Shown: positions 11,244 to 23,168 of the stretch, piece after piece | How positions within the stretch are numbered: the stretch's first letter is position 1 | How the letters are laid out: every line of letters starts with the position of its first letter | Notes under the pieces: model-generated | What the model saw: only the letters and a program-made list of their open reading frames with translations | Told to the model about the DNA's origin: nothing | Databases searched by the model: none | Assembly: GCA_015039465.1 (NCBI GenBank) | Contig: MU130178.1 | Location: forward strand, 95,061 to 159,060 | Reading direction: 5' to 3' | Length of the DNA: 64,000 nt | From: Phlegmacium glaucopus | Lineage: Eukaryota > Basidiomycota > Agaricomycetes > Agaricales > Cortinariaceae | Translations under genes and position numbers: made by a program

Positions 11244-12402
11244 ATGCTGTCCAATATTGCTGATGCCAATGGTACTGTACCAATCCCGAGCGACCCACTC
11301 CGAGTCCGTACATTGTGCTTCCTTCCGCGGCATGAGATGGTCTTCCAGGTGCTGGTTGCGAAGTACGTCACTGTCGCCCTCATGGCTGTAAGTTTGTTGG
11401 TGCCTGCCAACTGCTTTATTGGGCTAACTAGATTCAGGTGTTCCCTTGGGAAAATTTAAACCACATTTTCAGTGATTATGAACTCCTGTCCGAGCATCGG
11501 ATAAGTTTTCCGGTTGTTATTTATTTTATATCGAGGTAAGCTTAATTTTTTCTGCTTGCAGTTTTCTCAACTTATTGTCTGTTTGTCACAGGTTATCTTA
11601 TTTAGGATTTATTATAACCAATGTGGTAGTACAAAGTGAGGCTTGAGTGAGGCCAGAGTTTCCACTACTATTTCATAACCCATGCTCTGATTCTTCTTCA
11701 GCAATACCTCTTTTTAGATGTGACCTGGCTCAAAAATCCGAACAATTTCTCTACCCTTTCACTGTCGTATTCTCGTCTCTACTGTTCTTCTTCCGTACCC
11801 GAGCTGTGTTCGACAGAAACCCATGGGTAGTCGCTTTTTTTGCGTGCTCGTGGCTGGCTGTTGTAGCGGATACGTGAGATTCCTTGTTAAGGTTGAAACA
11901 GCGAAGACTATCCCAGGATTATGTCAAGTCCTCCCACCCGTCAGGTCATCTGCATTGGTGGCAACCATCATCTCCCTGGTCAACGATACTCTTGTCTTCC
12001 TTGCCATAACATGGCCTATGTTCTCAAATTCTTACGGTCCTCGCACAATCAGAAGTAACATCAGAGTCCTGCCCCTTGGTGATTACCTCCCGGTGTTCTC
12101 CAAGGCAATGTTACAAGAAGGACAGGTCTACTACTTGTTAGCACCTCCATAGTATATATCTTATGCTTAACCTGCTAACAGGTTTTTTCCTCCACAGGAT
12201 CATCGTTACCATCAATCTCGTAACGGTGATCATGTTATGCATTCATTCGCTTCCTCCCATTCTTCAAGCAATATTCGTGATTCTCAACGTCGTAATGATG
12301 AATATAATGGCTTGTCGAGCATTCAGAAACACGATGTTAGGATCTTTCAGAGATGTAGAGATTTCTAGCAGCGCTATTTTGAGGGACCTCAATACAGTCT
12401 AA
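11244..12402 (+). CDS. Multi-pass membrane protein of the DUF6533 type
   Basis: An Agaricomycete-type integral membrane protein. After splicing one reads YVTVALMAVFPWENLNHIF, then FPVVIYFISRLSYLGFIIT, then FSSLLFFFRTRAVFDRN with WVVAFFACSWLAVVAD, then SLVNDTLVFLAITWPMF, GDYLPVFSKAMLQEGQ and a last hydrophobic stretch YYLIIVTINLVTVIMLC. This order of helices and the LFFFRxRA and VNDTLVF signatures match the large DUF6533-containing family, whose function is unknown. The join near 11874 is doubtful. A 71-nt intron (11874-11944) restores frame but removes a loop (TIPGLCQVLPP) that resembles the family's normal sequence, so a one-base frameshift is the alternative. The start at 11244 and stop at 12400-12402 are reasonable. 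Confidence 0.75.
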
Positions 12403-13879
12403 GTTATCTCATTGTCACTTGGGAACTTGAAGGTGGATTAGTAGTCCTCAAACATTTGTCTTAGTTCTATATTTAGAGCTTTTGACATTTACTCGGACCG
12501 GTTATGAAAGGCTGCCTGTCGGGGAAGCCTCACTGAGCGGTCACACAGCTTGATAGGACCACGTTGTATTGTCGAGAATGAGACAGATACGAGTACGAGT
12601 GTAACGGTAAGAATGTTGAAATAGGACCCTATATACTGTCTGATCGCGTGACGTGAATAAAAGATAAGATAAGAAAACCTCGACAGACGAGTAAGACTGG
12701 CAGCCAGGCTTACAGGTTATTGGTTATATTGTTAGTAACTCTGACAGAATATATAACATGGAAACCCGTTTCTTAAGGTTTCCAACATGTTGCTTATTGT
12801 GTTCATCACTTTGGAGAGGGCCGCAACGCCAAAAGGTACTAATAACAATTCCGTCACTAACTCTGCTGAGAAATTCAGGCTTGAAATAGCCTCTCACGGA
12901 TAATGTGCATGGATAAATCGCCCGTTTTACTTGCTTGCGAGCCTTTACGACTCCATCACGAAAATGAAACTCCCATGCGATACATCGGAGGAGAATCAAG
13001 CTCTATTGGTTCTTATACAGTTTCCATCAAGACCAAGAAGAAGAGATGCATCGACTCATCTTAACCCTGCCCACCGAATGGTTGTATCTACTACAAGGCC
13101 AACTGATAAATCCCTCTCCAAAAAAAAAACAACAGTTCCACAGGATAGGAAATCTCCCTAAACGCAACCAGATTCATGTCGTTCTGGTCTCTAGTCCAGA
13201 TCAGTAATTCTCGACGACCGAAATCACTCGCGACGCAACCAATTTCCGTAGCCGCCTTAGATATGTTGTCATCCTAATTTATAATGTTGTGGGCAGATCC
13301 ATCGTCCGCACGGAAGGCTTTGTGAGTTGAAGTGAGTCAACGTTGGGTTTTCACAAGGGCAGCGAGTGCTTCTAGCTGGTTGGATAACGACCAACTAAGA
13401 TCGACGCTAAAATGGAATTCGTGATGATGATACCAGGGACTTGAAAACCTCAAGGATTTGGTCGAGGAACTAGATCGTGATCGTCCAGAAAACATCATCG
13501 GCTAAGCAGAAGAAAGGACCGAACCGGATATCTAGACCACAAACGCGTCAACAACGCATGATATGATCCGACAGCAACAGGTCGTGCAATTTGGTTTCTT
13601 GCCGTCTCGCACTAGGATTTGTCCATAACGGGAAGCAGAATTAGACAGCACTGGCCTTGCAGATCGCAGAGGTAAGTCTGAGAATCAAACTTCAGTTCCA
13701 ACCTCCACCAGAATCCGAGAGAAGTACATACCCAAAAAATCGTAGTGGGAAGGACGGACGAAGCCGGAGAAACATCACGATATGGCAGGGCGTTGACGAA
13801 TTTGACCTAAGAGATAGGGACTTTTGTCGTATTCACATCTCCAGTAGGATGAGGATCAATGGGAGCTAGCAACTGTTCG
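12403..13879. other. Intergenic region, no feature seen
   Basis: No open frame with recognisable motif or matched splice sites. Short frames at 12931 and 13657 have no support. The segment may include decayed mobile DNA, but I see no terminal repeats. Confidence 0.4.
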
Positions 13880-14764
13880 TCATAGTTGAAGCTTCTTCGT
13901 CTGCTGGGCCCGTAAAATTCGAATGACAGACGCTCTCTCCCCGTCCCCACAATCCTCTAACTTCTTCAACAAAACCCTATAAAGTTCAACCGATAAACCA
14001 AACTGCGGACCCTTCTCCACTACCGCCTCAAAAGCAAGATCCAACCAACCCTTTTCCACATAAAGCTTGATTACCACCTCCCAAAACCACGCCAAAACAC
14101 AACCTCCCTCCGCCGGTTCCTGCTCCCAATAATAATAGGCTGTTGCCTCCTCCAATTCCTTGAAGTAATCAGCAACCAACTCTTTCCTCCCAAACTTCCC
14201 AACGAGTCGCGCAACTTCAAGAAAGGAGACGAGAATATATCCTTTAGCTGCCATTATATTGCCGAAAACCATTATGTACTTCAGGTATGCATTTGGGATC
14301 CCACAGCGGAGAAGGGAGAAACGGGTATCGGAGTAGATGTACTGACGCTGGGTTGTCAGACTAGTAGGCAATTCGTTTCGATCTGGGACAAGCGAGAACC
14401 AAATGATGAATTTCTCAAGTCCTTTGTCCGTTTCTTCACTGAGTTCTACACCGGCAAGGGCGGCTTTTTCGTAGACGAGGTGATGATTGATGTGGACGTT
14501 GTTTTCGAATAGATGGTTACGCAAACGATATGCTTCATCATATTGTGCACGTTTAACTAGATTGACCAGGTGGTTATTGAGTTCTGCACTTTGTGAGGCA
14601 CTGCATGATGGCGTATGATAGAGAAAAAATTGTGGTCGTGAAGACCTGGACACAGCCGAGGGCCGGACTATGCGTTGAGTAGAACAAAGAATAGTAGATG
14701 TCGCTTTCTTGGTGATGTGAGATGCCAAACCCCACCTTCGTAATGCATGGGTGAGTGGTCGCAT
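13880..14764 (-). CDS. Putative mitochondrial protein, PPR-like helical
   Basis: A single uninterrupted frame of 294 codons from the ATG at 14762-14764. The N-terminus MRPLTHALRRWGLASHITKK and the next 40 residues are rich in Arg, Ser and Thr with no acids, a convincing mitochondrial presequence. The rest is all-helical in character, with segments such as EVVIKLYVEKGWLDLAFEAV and LYRVLLKKLEDCGDGERASV that resemble degenerate pentatricopeptide/TPR pairs. It may act on mitochondrial RNA, but this is inference from helical repeats and targeting alone. The longer frame upstream begins with GTG and is not used. No neighbour suggests a role. Confidence 0.65.
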   Translation of the reverse strand: MRPLTHALRRWGLASHITKKATSTILCSTQRIVRPSAVSRSSRPQFFLYHTPSCSASQSAELNNHLVNLVKRAQYDEAYRLRNHLFENNVHINHHLVYEKAALAGVELSEETDKGLEKFIIWFSLVPDRNELPTSLTTQRQYIYSDTRFSLLRCGIPNAYLKYIMVFGNIMAAKGYILVSFLEVARLVGKFGRKELVADYFKELEEATAYYYWEQEPAEGGCVLAWFWEVVIKLYVEKGWLDLAFEAVVEKGPQFGLSVELYRVLLKKLEDCGDGERASVIRILRAQQTKKLQL

Positions 14765-16076
14765 TTCATCATGCACAAGCTACAAACATTGCAAATTTGG
14801 GTTGTTACTGATCCGCTTGCGAAAGCCTCCAAAGCCAACAGCTCCAAATGTTGCTCGAGTTCCCACGCCGGAAAAAAAATAATTTTGGACCCCCCCCACA
14901 AATATAGCCTCAGAATGTCATTTTTAGCGGCTAGAGTATGAAAATGGTTACGGAATAGTTAGTCTCGTACCAAGGTCGTCCACGCGTGGACGGTGTGCAC
15001 CCGAGTCACAACCATTAGATAAAAAATGTAGTCTTTGATGAAAACGATTACGATTTCTTGTGACGCCGGCGATCAAACAATTCAAAGACTACAAAATGGG
15101 CAGAGAATCAAGGGGGAACCGGGATTGCAAAAAAAATTTAAGGCTGGAGGCCTGACTCCCCTTCTCCCCCCAAATAAGGTATGTTTCTGCCCAAAATGGT
15201 AATTCTCTGTGATGGGAAATCTCTGAGAACATATCTCCAATGTTTTCGGAGATCTCTTATGTTTTTTTGGAGATTTCTTATGTTAAACTTTTGTCAAAAA
15301 TGGCTAAAATATTTTTATTATCATCAAAAGCTGGTCAGGACCTCAGGAGCCTTCAAATACCTTACAAGGCTGGGGAATGGCCCAGATGGCCCTAAATATA
15401 TGGTTTTAGTAAAAAACTTAAGCCCTTCAGGCCCTCTACCTCGGGTCATGGAACAACGGCCCGGTTCCCCCTTGCAAAGAATGAGATGTCGTTTTGCTTC
15501 GCAGCCTGCCTCACCTGGGCAACATTTTAAAATACAAAAAAAATCATATTTAGAACCCTAGTAGATATCATGTGTCTATGAAGTTGGCCTCAGAAGGTAT
15601 AAATCATTTGGCCAAAAGTCGACACTGCTCCGATCCGATGAAACACGGACCTTGTTATAAGCCAGTATAAGCCCCTCTCACGTTCTGAGAGGAGATTTGA
15701 TCGACCCTAATTAAATGGAATAGTATTATGTAGTATCTGCAGGGCTACAACTTCCTGATTGACCTCAAAAAATCAAACTGATTCCAGATGGCCGATAGAA
15801 ACTGATATGTTCTGTTTTCTTATCCTCAGTCGCAGAATTGGGGTGCACTAAGCAAGGGAGAGTGCTGAGGAAATAATGTTTGCAGAGATGTGGTCGATTC
15901 ATAGCATGCAGGGCAGACGGAACCGATGATATATTTGGGATACCTGATTACGTGGATTGTGCCTACACGTATGATATCTTATCGTAATCTTCGTTCTACC
16001 TTGGTTCGCAGATCTCAACCACAACCTTTTAAAAGGCCTGATGATATCTCTCCCTAGACTCTAGAGTTGCGCTAAG
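14765..16076. other. Intergenic region containing MITE copy A
   Basis: Apart from the MITE at 15109-15474 I see no gene. The last part, near 15960-16076, is the promoter side of the MFS gene. Confidence 0.4.
15109..15474. mobile_element. MITE with CAAGGGGG termini (copy A)
   Basis: A 366-base element with inverted ends CAAGGGGGAACCGGG and CCCGGTTCCCCCTTG. Just inside the right end is the sequence CGGGTCATGG. A second member with the same termini and the same inner GGGTCATGG lies at 40262-40613. A 126-codon open frame across this copy is therefore repeat DNA and not a gene. Confidence 0.75.
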
Positions 16077-18250
16077 ATGGAGCTAGAAACATTTCCCTCG
16101 CAAAAACGACATTCTTTGGATCCTCCACACTCACCGACAGCGGGTTCAATCCATTCTGTAGTACGAAATCCCCGTCACTCCACCTCTAAATCCATGATCG
16201 ACTTGGGCGTTACGCCAACTTTGACAAATACAGGCGGACAGCCCTTGACGAACGAGATAAACAGAGCAGTATCTGACAATGCCAATGTCCCATCAGCAGC
16301 ATCACTCCAAAGCCAGAAAAGTCTTTCCCGAATCCAATTCATGACTCTCTGCTGGACTCTATTTCTGGCAGGATGGAGCGACGGCAGCACAGGCCCTCTT
16401 CTACCTCGCATACAAGAGGTGTATCATGTCAGTCTATCATGATCACTGATCATGAGCTATCTGCCATCCATTTCCAAGTCGAAAACATAGAATCTGACAG
16501 TTTCATTCGTACAGGCTGGGTACGTGATTGTATCACTTATTTTTGTATTCGCTTGTGTGGTGTGTATGAGTGTTCTGGAAGCTGTCAACGCTCCGAGTCT
16601 GTCGATCCAAAATTAACGAGTACTGCGGCAGGGATTCGTCGGAGGGGCTTTAATCAATATATATCTAACGGATAAATTTGGATTTGGGAAGGTAGGCACA
16701 AGCGCGCTTACGAGAGTGTATCACGGCATTAATCCCAACGCAATTTCGTACAGACAATTGTTTATGGATCACTTTGTCAAGTGATCGCATACGCGATACA
16801 ATCGTCTGCACCTCCCTTCCCTGCCTACGTGTTAGCGTACTCCATCAATGGAGTAGGCTTGGCTCTTCAGGTATGCCGCCTTACGTGATATACTTACGTA
16901 CTTAATTTTTTAAAATAATCAGGACGCTCAAGCAAATGGATTCGTAGCGACTTTGAAAGACAATGCAGAGACCAAAATGGGACTTCTTCATGCAGCATAT
17001 GGTGACTTTCCTTTCATCCCGTTTTCATTGTTGTTCATTAGTCCATCATTTTCTTAGGTCTAGGAGCATTTGCGTCTCCACTCGTCGCAACACAATTCGC
17101 TCAACTACCCCATTGGTCATTCCACTTTCTATCCTCTTTAGGAATCGCCATATCCAACACCATCCTCCTAATTTCTGTCTTCAAACTCAAACGCCAAGAT
17201 GGTACGTACATCTAATTCCACCCTTCGCTTTTTACCGTTTATATTTTCATTTCCACAAACTCTCCTTACACAAATGCTCCTTTCCAGAATGTCTCTTACA
17301 AGCTGGCGAAATCATACCGGACAAAAACCCAAACAGCGGCAGTGAAGGTTCGGGTACCTTCAAAAAGGTCGTAACTACTCGAGCCGTACATCTGTTGGCC
17401 ATCTTCATCCTTATCTATGTCGGAGTAGAAGTGACTATTGGAGGTAAAGACCGCCTCGTTTCATTTTATTTGTGTACACAGCTTACTGATACATTTTCCG
17501 TTAGGTTGGATCGTGACATTCATCATTGATGTTAGAGGTGGAGGTCCTTCGTCTGGATATATTTCTTCAGGCTTCTTTGGAGGTAAGAAATGGGATTTTC
17601 CGTGCAACGAGCTCTTACTCATGATTAAATATACTTTTCATTCATAGGCCTCACTGTAGGCCGCGTCGCATTACTTTGGGTTAATAAAATGGTAAGGATC
17701 GATCACTTAAGCAGGTAACTTGAAGCTTAACTTTGAAAGGTCGGAGAGAGACGCGTCTTATACATCTACGCACTTCTGGCGATCGGGTACGGTTTCAGAC
17801 TCAATATGCGTTCCCCGATGTGAACTTACCTTTCCCCCCAAATCCAAAAGGTTAGAAATAACGATCTGGTTCACACCCTCCTTAATTGGCAACGCCATCG
17901 CCGTCTCCTTCATCGGTGTTCTCCTGGGACCAATGTATCCAATTGCCATGAATCACGCCTCACATATCCTCCCCCGATGGATTCTCACAGGTTCAATAGG
18001 CTGGATCGCCGGGTTGGGCCAAGCTGGCAGCGCGCTGTTGCCGTTTATGACGGGCGCGATAGCTTCGAAGAGGGGTATCAAAAGTTTACAGCCTCTGTGG
18101 GTTTTCTTAAAAAAAAGGTTTTGCGTCTGGAATGGGTACTGACTTTTTGTTTCATTCTCCTTCATCTCCCTATGAAGGTTGGTTGCGATGATGGCGTTTA
18201 TGATGGTATTATGGACATTGGTTCCACGCGGACCACGACGAGCGGATTAA
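16077..18250 (+). CDS. Major facilitator superfamily transporter (BSC6/FucP-like)
   Basis: About eleven exons encode a 12-helix MFS protein with a long Ser/Pro-rich cytosolic N-terminus (about 80 residues). Recognisable segments in order: FMTLCWTLFLAGWSDGSTGP, the first-helix signature of the fungal BSC6/sugar-like branch; YVIVSLIFVFACV; GFVGGALINIYLTDKFGFGK; VIAYAIQSSAPPFPAYVLAY; AIFILIYVGVEVTIGG; WIVTFIID; LTVGRVALLWVNK; IGNAIAVSFIGVLLGPMYPI; GSIGWIAGLGQAGSALLPF; and a final helix VAMMAFMMVLWTLVPRG. The stop is TAA at 18248-18250. Yeast relatives are poorly defined plasma-membrane or vacuolar transporters; the substrate cannot be read from sequence. All junctions keep frame with GT-AG introns of 50-90 nt. 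Confidence 0.88.
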
Positions 18251-19417
18251 ATTCATATGAACCCTGACTAGGCCTGACTCCTGCATGCATCCGAGCTGCG
18301 CAGTCTTCGCACATTAACTAACACCCTGGAAACTATTAAAGCATGCATTTGAAATTTCGGGTGGTCAGGCTCGATCCGCAGAGTGGAGGCAAGTTTTATT
18401 TTTTTAAACTCGACAATCGGAACCGAAGAAGCAGAATTTTACTTATCCGAAGTGTGATCATGACGGAAGGGAATACTTGCCACGTTGTGCATACATGTAC
18501 ACTCCACCAGCTACTGAGAATACACATATTATACTCGGAGCCAAGTGGTGCCTAAGTACATGAAAATTCATCATTGTCGGTCGTTCATGTATTGATCCTG
18601 GTAGACCATTAGTTATAACGACGAGGCCGCCAGTTAGTCGGACGAGTGTCTTGTCTGCCACGGTCTTCCTTTGAAAAAAGAAGACACTAGGAGTTAGGTA
18701 CGATTCCAACAACGACAGCAAGTACTAGAAGGTTGGTCGAGTGAGGTAAAGACCATGCCTTTGCAGCAAGGTAGATCTCCAGTCTAAATTCGCGTTATAA
18801 CCCATAAAAGTAACTCCACTTGCATGTTTTGACATCAAGGATATTGAGGCGAAGATGCTCAAGTTTCCCAATTTGAAAAGGTATGACTGCTGACAGTTAG
18901 ACGAGAGGTCGTTTGCTATGATATTAAATACATATTGCTCCGCTTAGACAGACATTTCGATAGATAAACTCAGAAAACTACGAGGCTAGGGACCAGAAAA
19001 TTTCGAATTTGATTTATGTAAAATATAACCAAGGTCCCAAAAATGTAGAGCGAAGAAAATCTTTTGATAAATACAAAAACGAAACGAAAAGGATTGTGGT
19101 CTGCGTTTACCGTAACGCTCAAAGAATGGGAATGCGAAATGGTGAATAATATATATGTCGTTGTTTATAATGCAGATGCTGAGGGCTGTGCTGCTAGGTG
19201 ACAATGCAAATGTGATGTATGTGCCAGTATCTGGATATGTAGTGATGCTGCTGTAAGTCGAAATTTTTGATAGTAATAGATGTACGATGCCATGAAACGA
19301 AGTATATGAAATGAAGGTGAGGCGAGGTATGGAAGTTGTCGTTTTTCAATGCATGTGGGAGTAGGAGTGGTGGATGGTAATGAAGGAGCGACTTGAGTTG
19401 ATCTGATCGTCCCTAGG
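18251..19417. other. Intergenic region, no feature seen
   Basis: Between the convergent ends of the transporter and kinase genes. It probably carries their 3' untranslated regions; no other coding signal is supported. Confidence 0.4.
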
Positions 19418-21734
19418 TCAATTCACACCGGTGGAGGTTCGAAATCTTCCAGGAATAAACCAGTGATGACGGGGAGAGCGAGACTGCGGGTTCTGCTGAT
19501 GTGAAGGAGTGTGGCTTGGAATACACCGTGCTGTGTCTGCACTTTCTTGGTGATGTTGGTGTTGTTGGTAATGGGTCGGCGGAGTTGCCACCGGCGATGG
19601 ACTCCAGGTAGCCTGCTCAACTCTCGGAGAAGGCGTTTCACGGCGCGTAAAGGATGAACAAGGTGATTCAGCTGTAAGGCGTCCAGATGAGGTCGACGAA
19701 GTTGGTGCAGACGGTGAAGACGTCGGTGATGATGACCGAGGGAAGAATTTGATTGCGAAGCGACTGAGGGTTTTGGGTTTGTTGGGGGTGCTGGCGGTAG
19801 TGTTGCGGGTGGTGGTGCTGGTGGTGCTGGTAGTATTGCGGCTCGAACCTTGCTTCCTTTTGAGCGGATTGAAGATTGAGTTGGAGGGCCTTGAAGGGGG
19901 AAGAACGTCGGTTATTGCGGTAGAAACGGACGAAGAAATCTGACATTGTTGAGGTGGGGACTGTACCTGTGTGCGGAACATTGGCCAGTCATATGGTTCT
20001 GGCGATGGATTCGTAGATCGAGTAAATCGAAGATCTTCGTCAATGGAGGCTGACCGTGAAGAATCGGAGTATGTGGAAGGAGAGGACATCTGCGTCGCTG
20101 ACGAAGACATCCACACGGAGGGAGAAATCATCTCCTTGTCCTCCCCAACATTGGTAACCGCTGAATCGGGCATGATAACCACACCTTTGGAAGCAGAGGC
20201 AGGACTACTCAGAAAAAACATCGATGAATAAGAATCATATTCGATCGCAGTGTGCATCATGGAGGTGCCGTCAGAGTAGGAGGTCATACTTGCGTTGGCC
20301 TCGTAGATCCTGGGTCGAGCAACATTGGTGTTGATCAAGAGCCCAGAGCGTGGCTCTGGTTTCGCGATTCTCGACCCATATGTCATATCGACAGTGTTGG
20401 GCGTTGCGGGAAGGGTCGTTTCTGGGGATGGTGATGAGGAATGGGCCTCAGATCGGTTAAATAGATCCATGCGATAGGGGTCACGGTCAGAATCGGAGGA
20501 AACGGGTGATTCAAAAGCCCATGTTGCACCACAGGACGAATAGGTCGTCCAAAGTGCACCATAAGATGAATCGGCTGCGGAATACTGAGCAGCAAATATA
20601 ATATCTGAAGTGGAGTCCTTGCTCCAGTGGGAAACCAAACGTGGGTCGACACTTTCGATATAGGTGGAATGAGCAGCGGGAGAATGAGAAGGGATAGCGT
20701 AAGGGTTCGTGTCAGAAGAAGCGCTATCGATGTCCATTCCTGATTCCCAGGGACACCTTGCCATGCTGCCTTCAAAGATGACGCCGTCAGAGTAGAATGA
20801 TGAGACCCTTTCGATGGCATAGCGCACTTCGCGTAGGGTCATGCGGTCTGGGAAATCGACTTCCAGCATGCGGACGAGAATTTCATTGACCTGGGCAGAG
20901 ATAGGAAGGACGGTGGGTAGGAAGCCCATGGGATCGCGCAAGTAGGCTTGAAAAGTGGGGTCGTCAGGAGTCGCAGACTTCCAGGGATTGCGACCTGTTG
21001 CCAGGTTGAGGAGAATGATTCCAAGAGACCAAATATCATTAGACTTGGGAGAGTAAGTGCCGTTCGGCGCATATTCTCCACCTTGGCATTCTATTATCTC
21101 GTTTTCAGAGACAAGTAAGTTAGAGATGGAATGGAAAACTACCTGGACTCATGTGATAAACACTACCAGTGCGAAATTCATCGCTTTCCTTATCCGTTGT
21201 AGCGAGACCGAAGTCGGTGATGGCAACTCGAAGGCCATCATCAAAGCAAAGGATATTCTCTGGCTTCAAATCCCGATGATAGATACCGAGAGCATGACAA
21301 TATTCAACTGCGTCGAGCAGTTGGAGAAAAACGTCCTTGATGAGACCGTCGTCCCCAAGATAGCGGCAGCTATGTAAGATCTGAGTGAACAAATCGTGGT
21401 CGGGTGCATAGTCCATGATGATGTAAGTGTGGTTGAGCTGTTCAACGACACGATGAAGGGTGACCACGCCAGGATGAGCTGAGGCAATCTGGTGCAAGGC
21501 AATTTCACGTATGTGAATCTGTCGCTGGCGTAGTGTCTGATGCCCTGAAGTGACAAGGCATTTGACGGCGTAGGATTTGGGACAAGACATGTGGCGGGTG
21601 TCGACCGCGCGATATACGACACCATATCCACCTACACCTAGAACTTCGACGAGTTCGAGAGAACCTCCGTCAATGAGAGTACCGACGGGCGGATGGATGG
21701 GAGAGGCGAGCGCGGCAGAGGTCTTCGAAGACAT
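19418..21734 (-). CDS. Ser/Thr protein kinase, Ran1/Pat1 family
   Basis: A protein kinase of about 700 residues with one intron (21091-21143). The kinase domain occupies the first 300 residues. It has the glycine loop VLGVGGYGVVYRAVD, the catalytic Lys in SYAVKCLV, the HRDLKPENIL loop, DFGLATTD, an activation segment ending MSPECQGG and DIWSLGIILLNLATG. This pattern, with GGYGVVY and a short N-terminus, is that of fission yeast Ran1/Pat1 and yeast Sks1/Vhs1. The C-terminal 400 residues are disordered and rich in Ser, Thr and Pro, with many SP/TP sites, as in other members. Ran1-type kinases link nutrient state to meiosis and growth. I start at MSSKTSAALAS (ATG 21732-21734); an in-frame upstream extension is compositionally like leader sequence. 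Confidence 0.9.
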
Positions 21735-23168
21735 TGAGGGACCTGATGATGAAGAACAGAAGAAAAAGTATGTTAGCACCAGTGCGAACAAGGACTTCCG
21801 AGTGTGAAAAGAGTGTGAAAACGAATGACGCAAAGACAGCTTTATAAATAAGAAGGAAGGAAGGAAGTGGCAAAGACGTTGAGGTATGCCAACGTGACTG
21901 ACACCCCTGTTGTGCGTGTATGACATGAGGTATCAAAACGCATCATCACTTACAAGGCGACTTCCACACGGTGATCCGTGAAATCGTTAGCCAGTGAATA
22001 GAGTAGAAATCACTGTCTGAAGTCCACGAAGGCTATTCTGTCCATCGAGACGTATTTAGCCATTTCGTGGGGGAGAATCCAGTGCTCGGGACGCGAGAAA
22101 ATCGGTTAAAAAATGCCGAGCTCTGGGGCAGTCAGGAACTAGTGAATCAACAGTCTCCATTCCTTCGATCCCTACGTACGAAAGCTGCAGCCAAGAGCGG
22201 CATGGGAGGTAGATGTTATCGGAATGCAGGGCCTCAGGCCAAAATGGTTATACAAATTGAAGCATGCAAATTTGACAGAAGTGGCTCGCAGCTGCCTTCT
22301 GTGAGAGGGGTCCTAGGAATCCTGAGACCAGATATGAAAGCCTGAATTAAACTTCGTCACAAGATGAGGTGAGACATTGCCGGAAAGGAACCTCTACAGG
22401 CGACTGCACTGCTTATCAAAGAGATAAGCGATCGAAAGGTCAATGCAAAAGGCTGTTCCCCCGAAGATAGGCCAGAATGTATGACAAACTATATCGAACA
22501 TGATGCTTAAAAAAAGGGGACAGTTCCAGGCACGAGGTGAATGGAAGAAACTCATATCTACATTATGTAGAAATTTCTCTTCGCAATTCAATAGATAGGT
22601 TTTCGCTTGACGCGATCAAAGGGAAATGTCATGAGACTAGCTTCAATGCGGGAGTTAATGTCATTTCACAAGAAATGCTTTGCTCAAGATTAACGATAGC
22701 AATGATGGTTTGCGCCAGGCTTTGTCATGAATCACATGCCCAGGCTTGACCCGAAAAAGATAGATTCCATTCCAAGAGATGGTCAATGAAATTAAAGTGT
22801 GAGACGGGACCTAGTGGGGCAGCTGTGCAACACAATAGGGTGGGATGGAGGCGCGCGTATGTCTGTGACTGTCTCATGGTGTGATGGCCGCTGTCGCGGT
22901 CAACGTTTTCCACGTGATGGTCGACGCGCTCCTTTGTGTTTATTTGTCTCTTAGCACGTGATCCTTCCCGTTTAAGTTCCTGCATCACCGCCCAGCTTCA
23001 GCCTTGAACTTGTTCTTGTATTATTTTCAGAGGCCTTCATTTCGCCAGCTCATACTGATTCGCATCTCTTCACCATCTATTGCCAGTATTACCCATCGCG
23101 TTTACGATTGACAACCCATTTGAACGAGTTTTTTCTTGATTCCCGAACCTCGTGTCGATCTCCCCAGC
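21735..23168. other. Intergenic region between divergent genes
   Basis: Promoter sides of the kinase (minus) and KEN-box gene (plus). An open frame at 22067-22345 has no motif. Repeated purine/pyrimidine runs near 21850 (GAAGGAAGGAAGG) are a small simple repeat. No gene is supported. Confidence 0.4.

Noticed and set aside
15181..15561. 126-codon open frame
   Set aside because: Lies over a MITE whose terminal repeats include part of the frame.
20383..20820. Alternative frame of 145 codons
   Set aside because: Shadow of the Ser-rich tail of the Ran1-like kinase.
22067..22345. 92-codon frame upstream of the KEN-box gene
   Set aside because: No recognisable sequence, weak codon bias, no splice partners.
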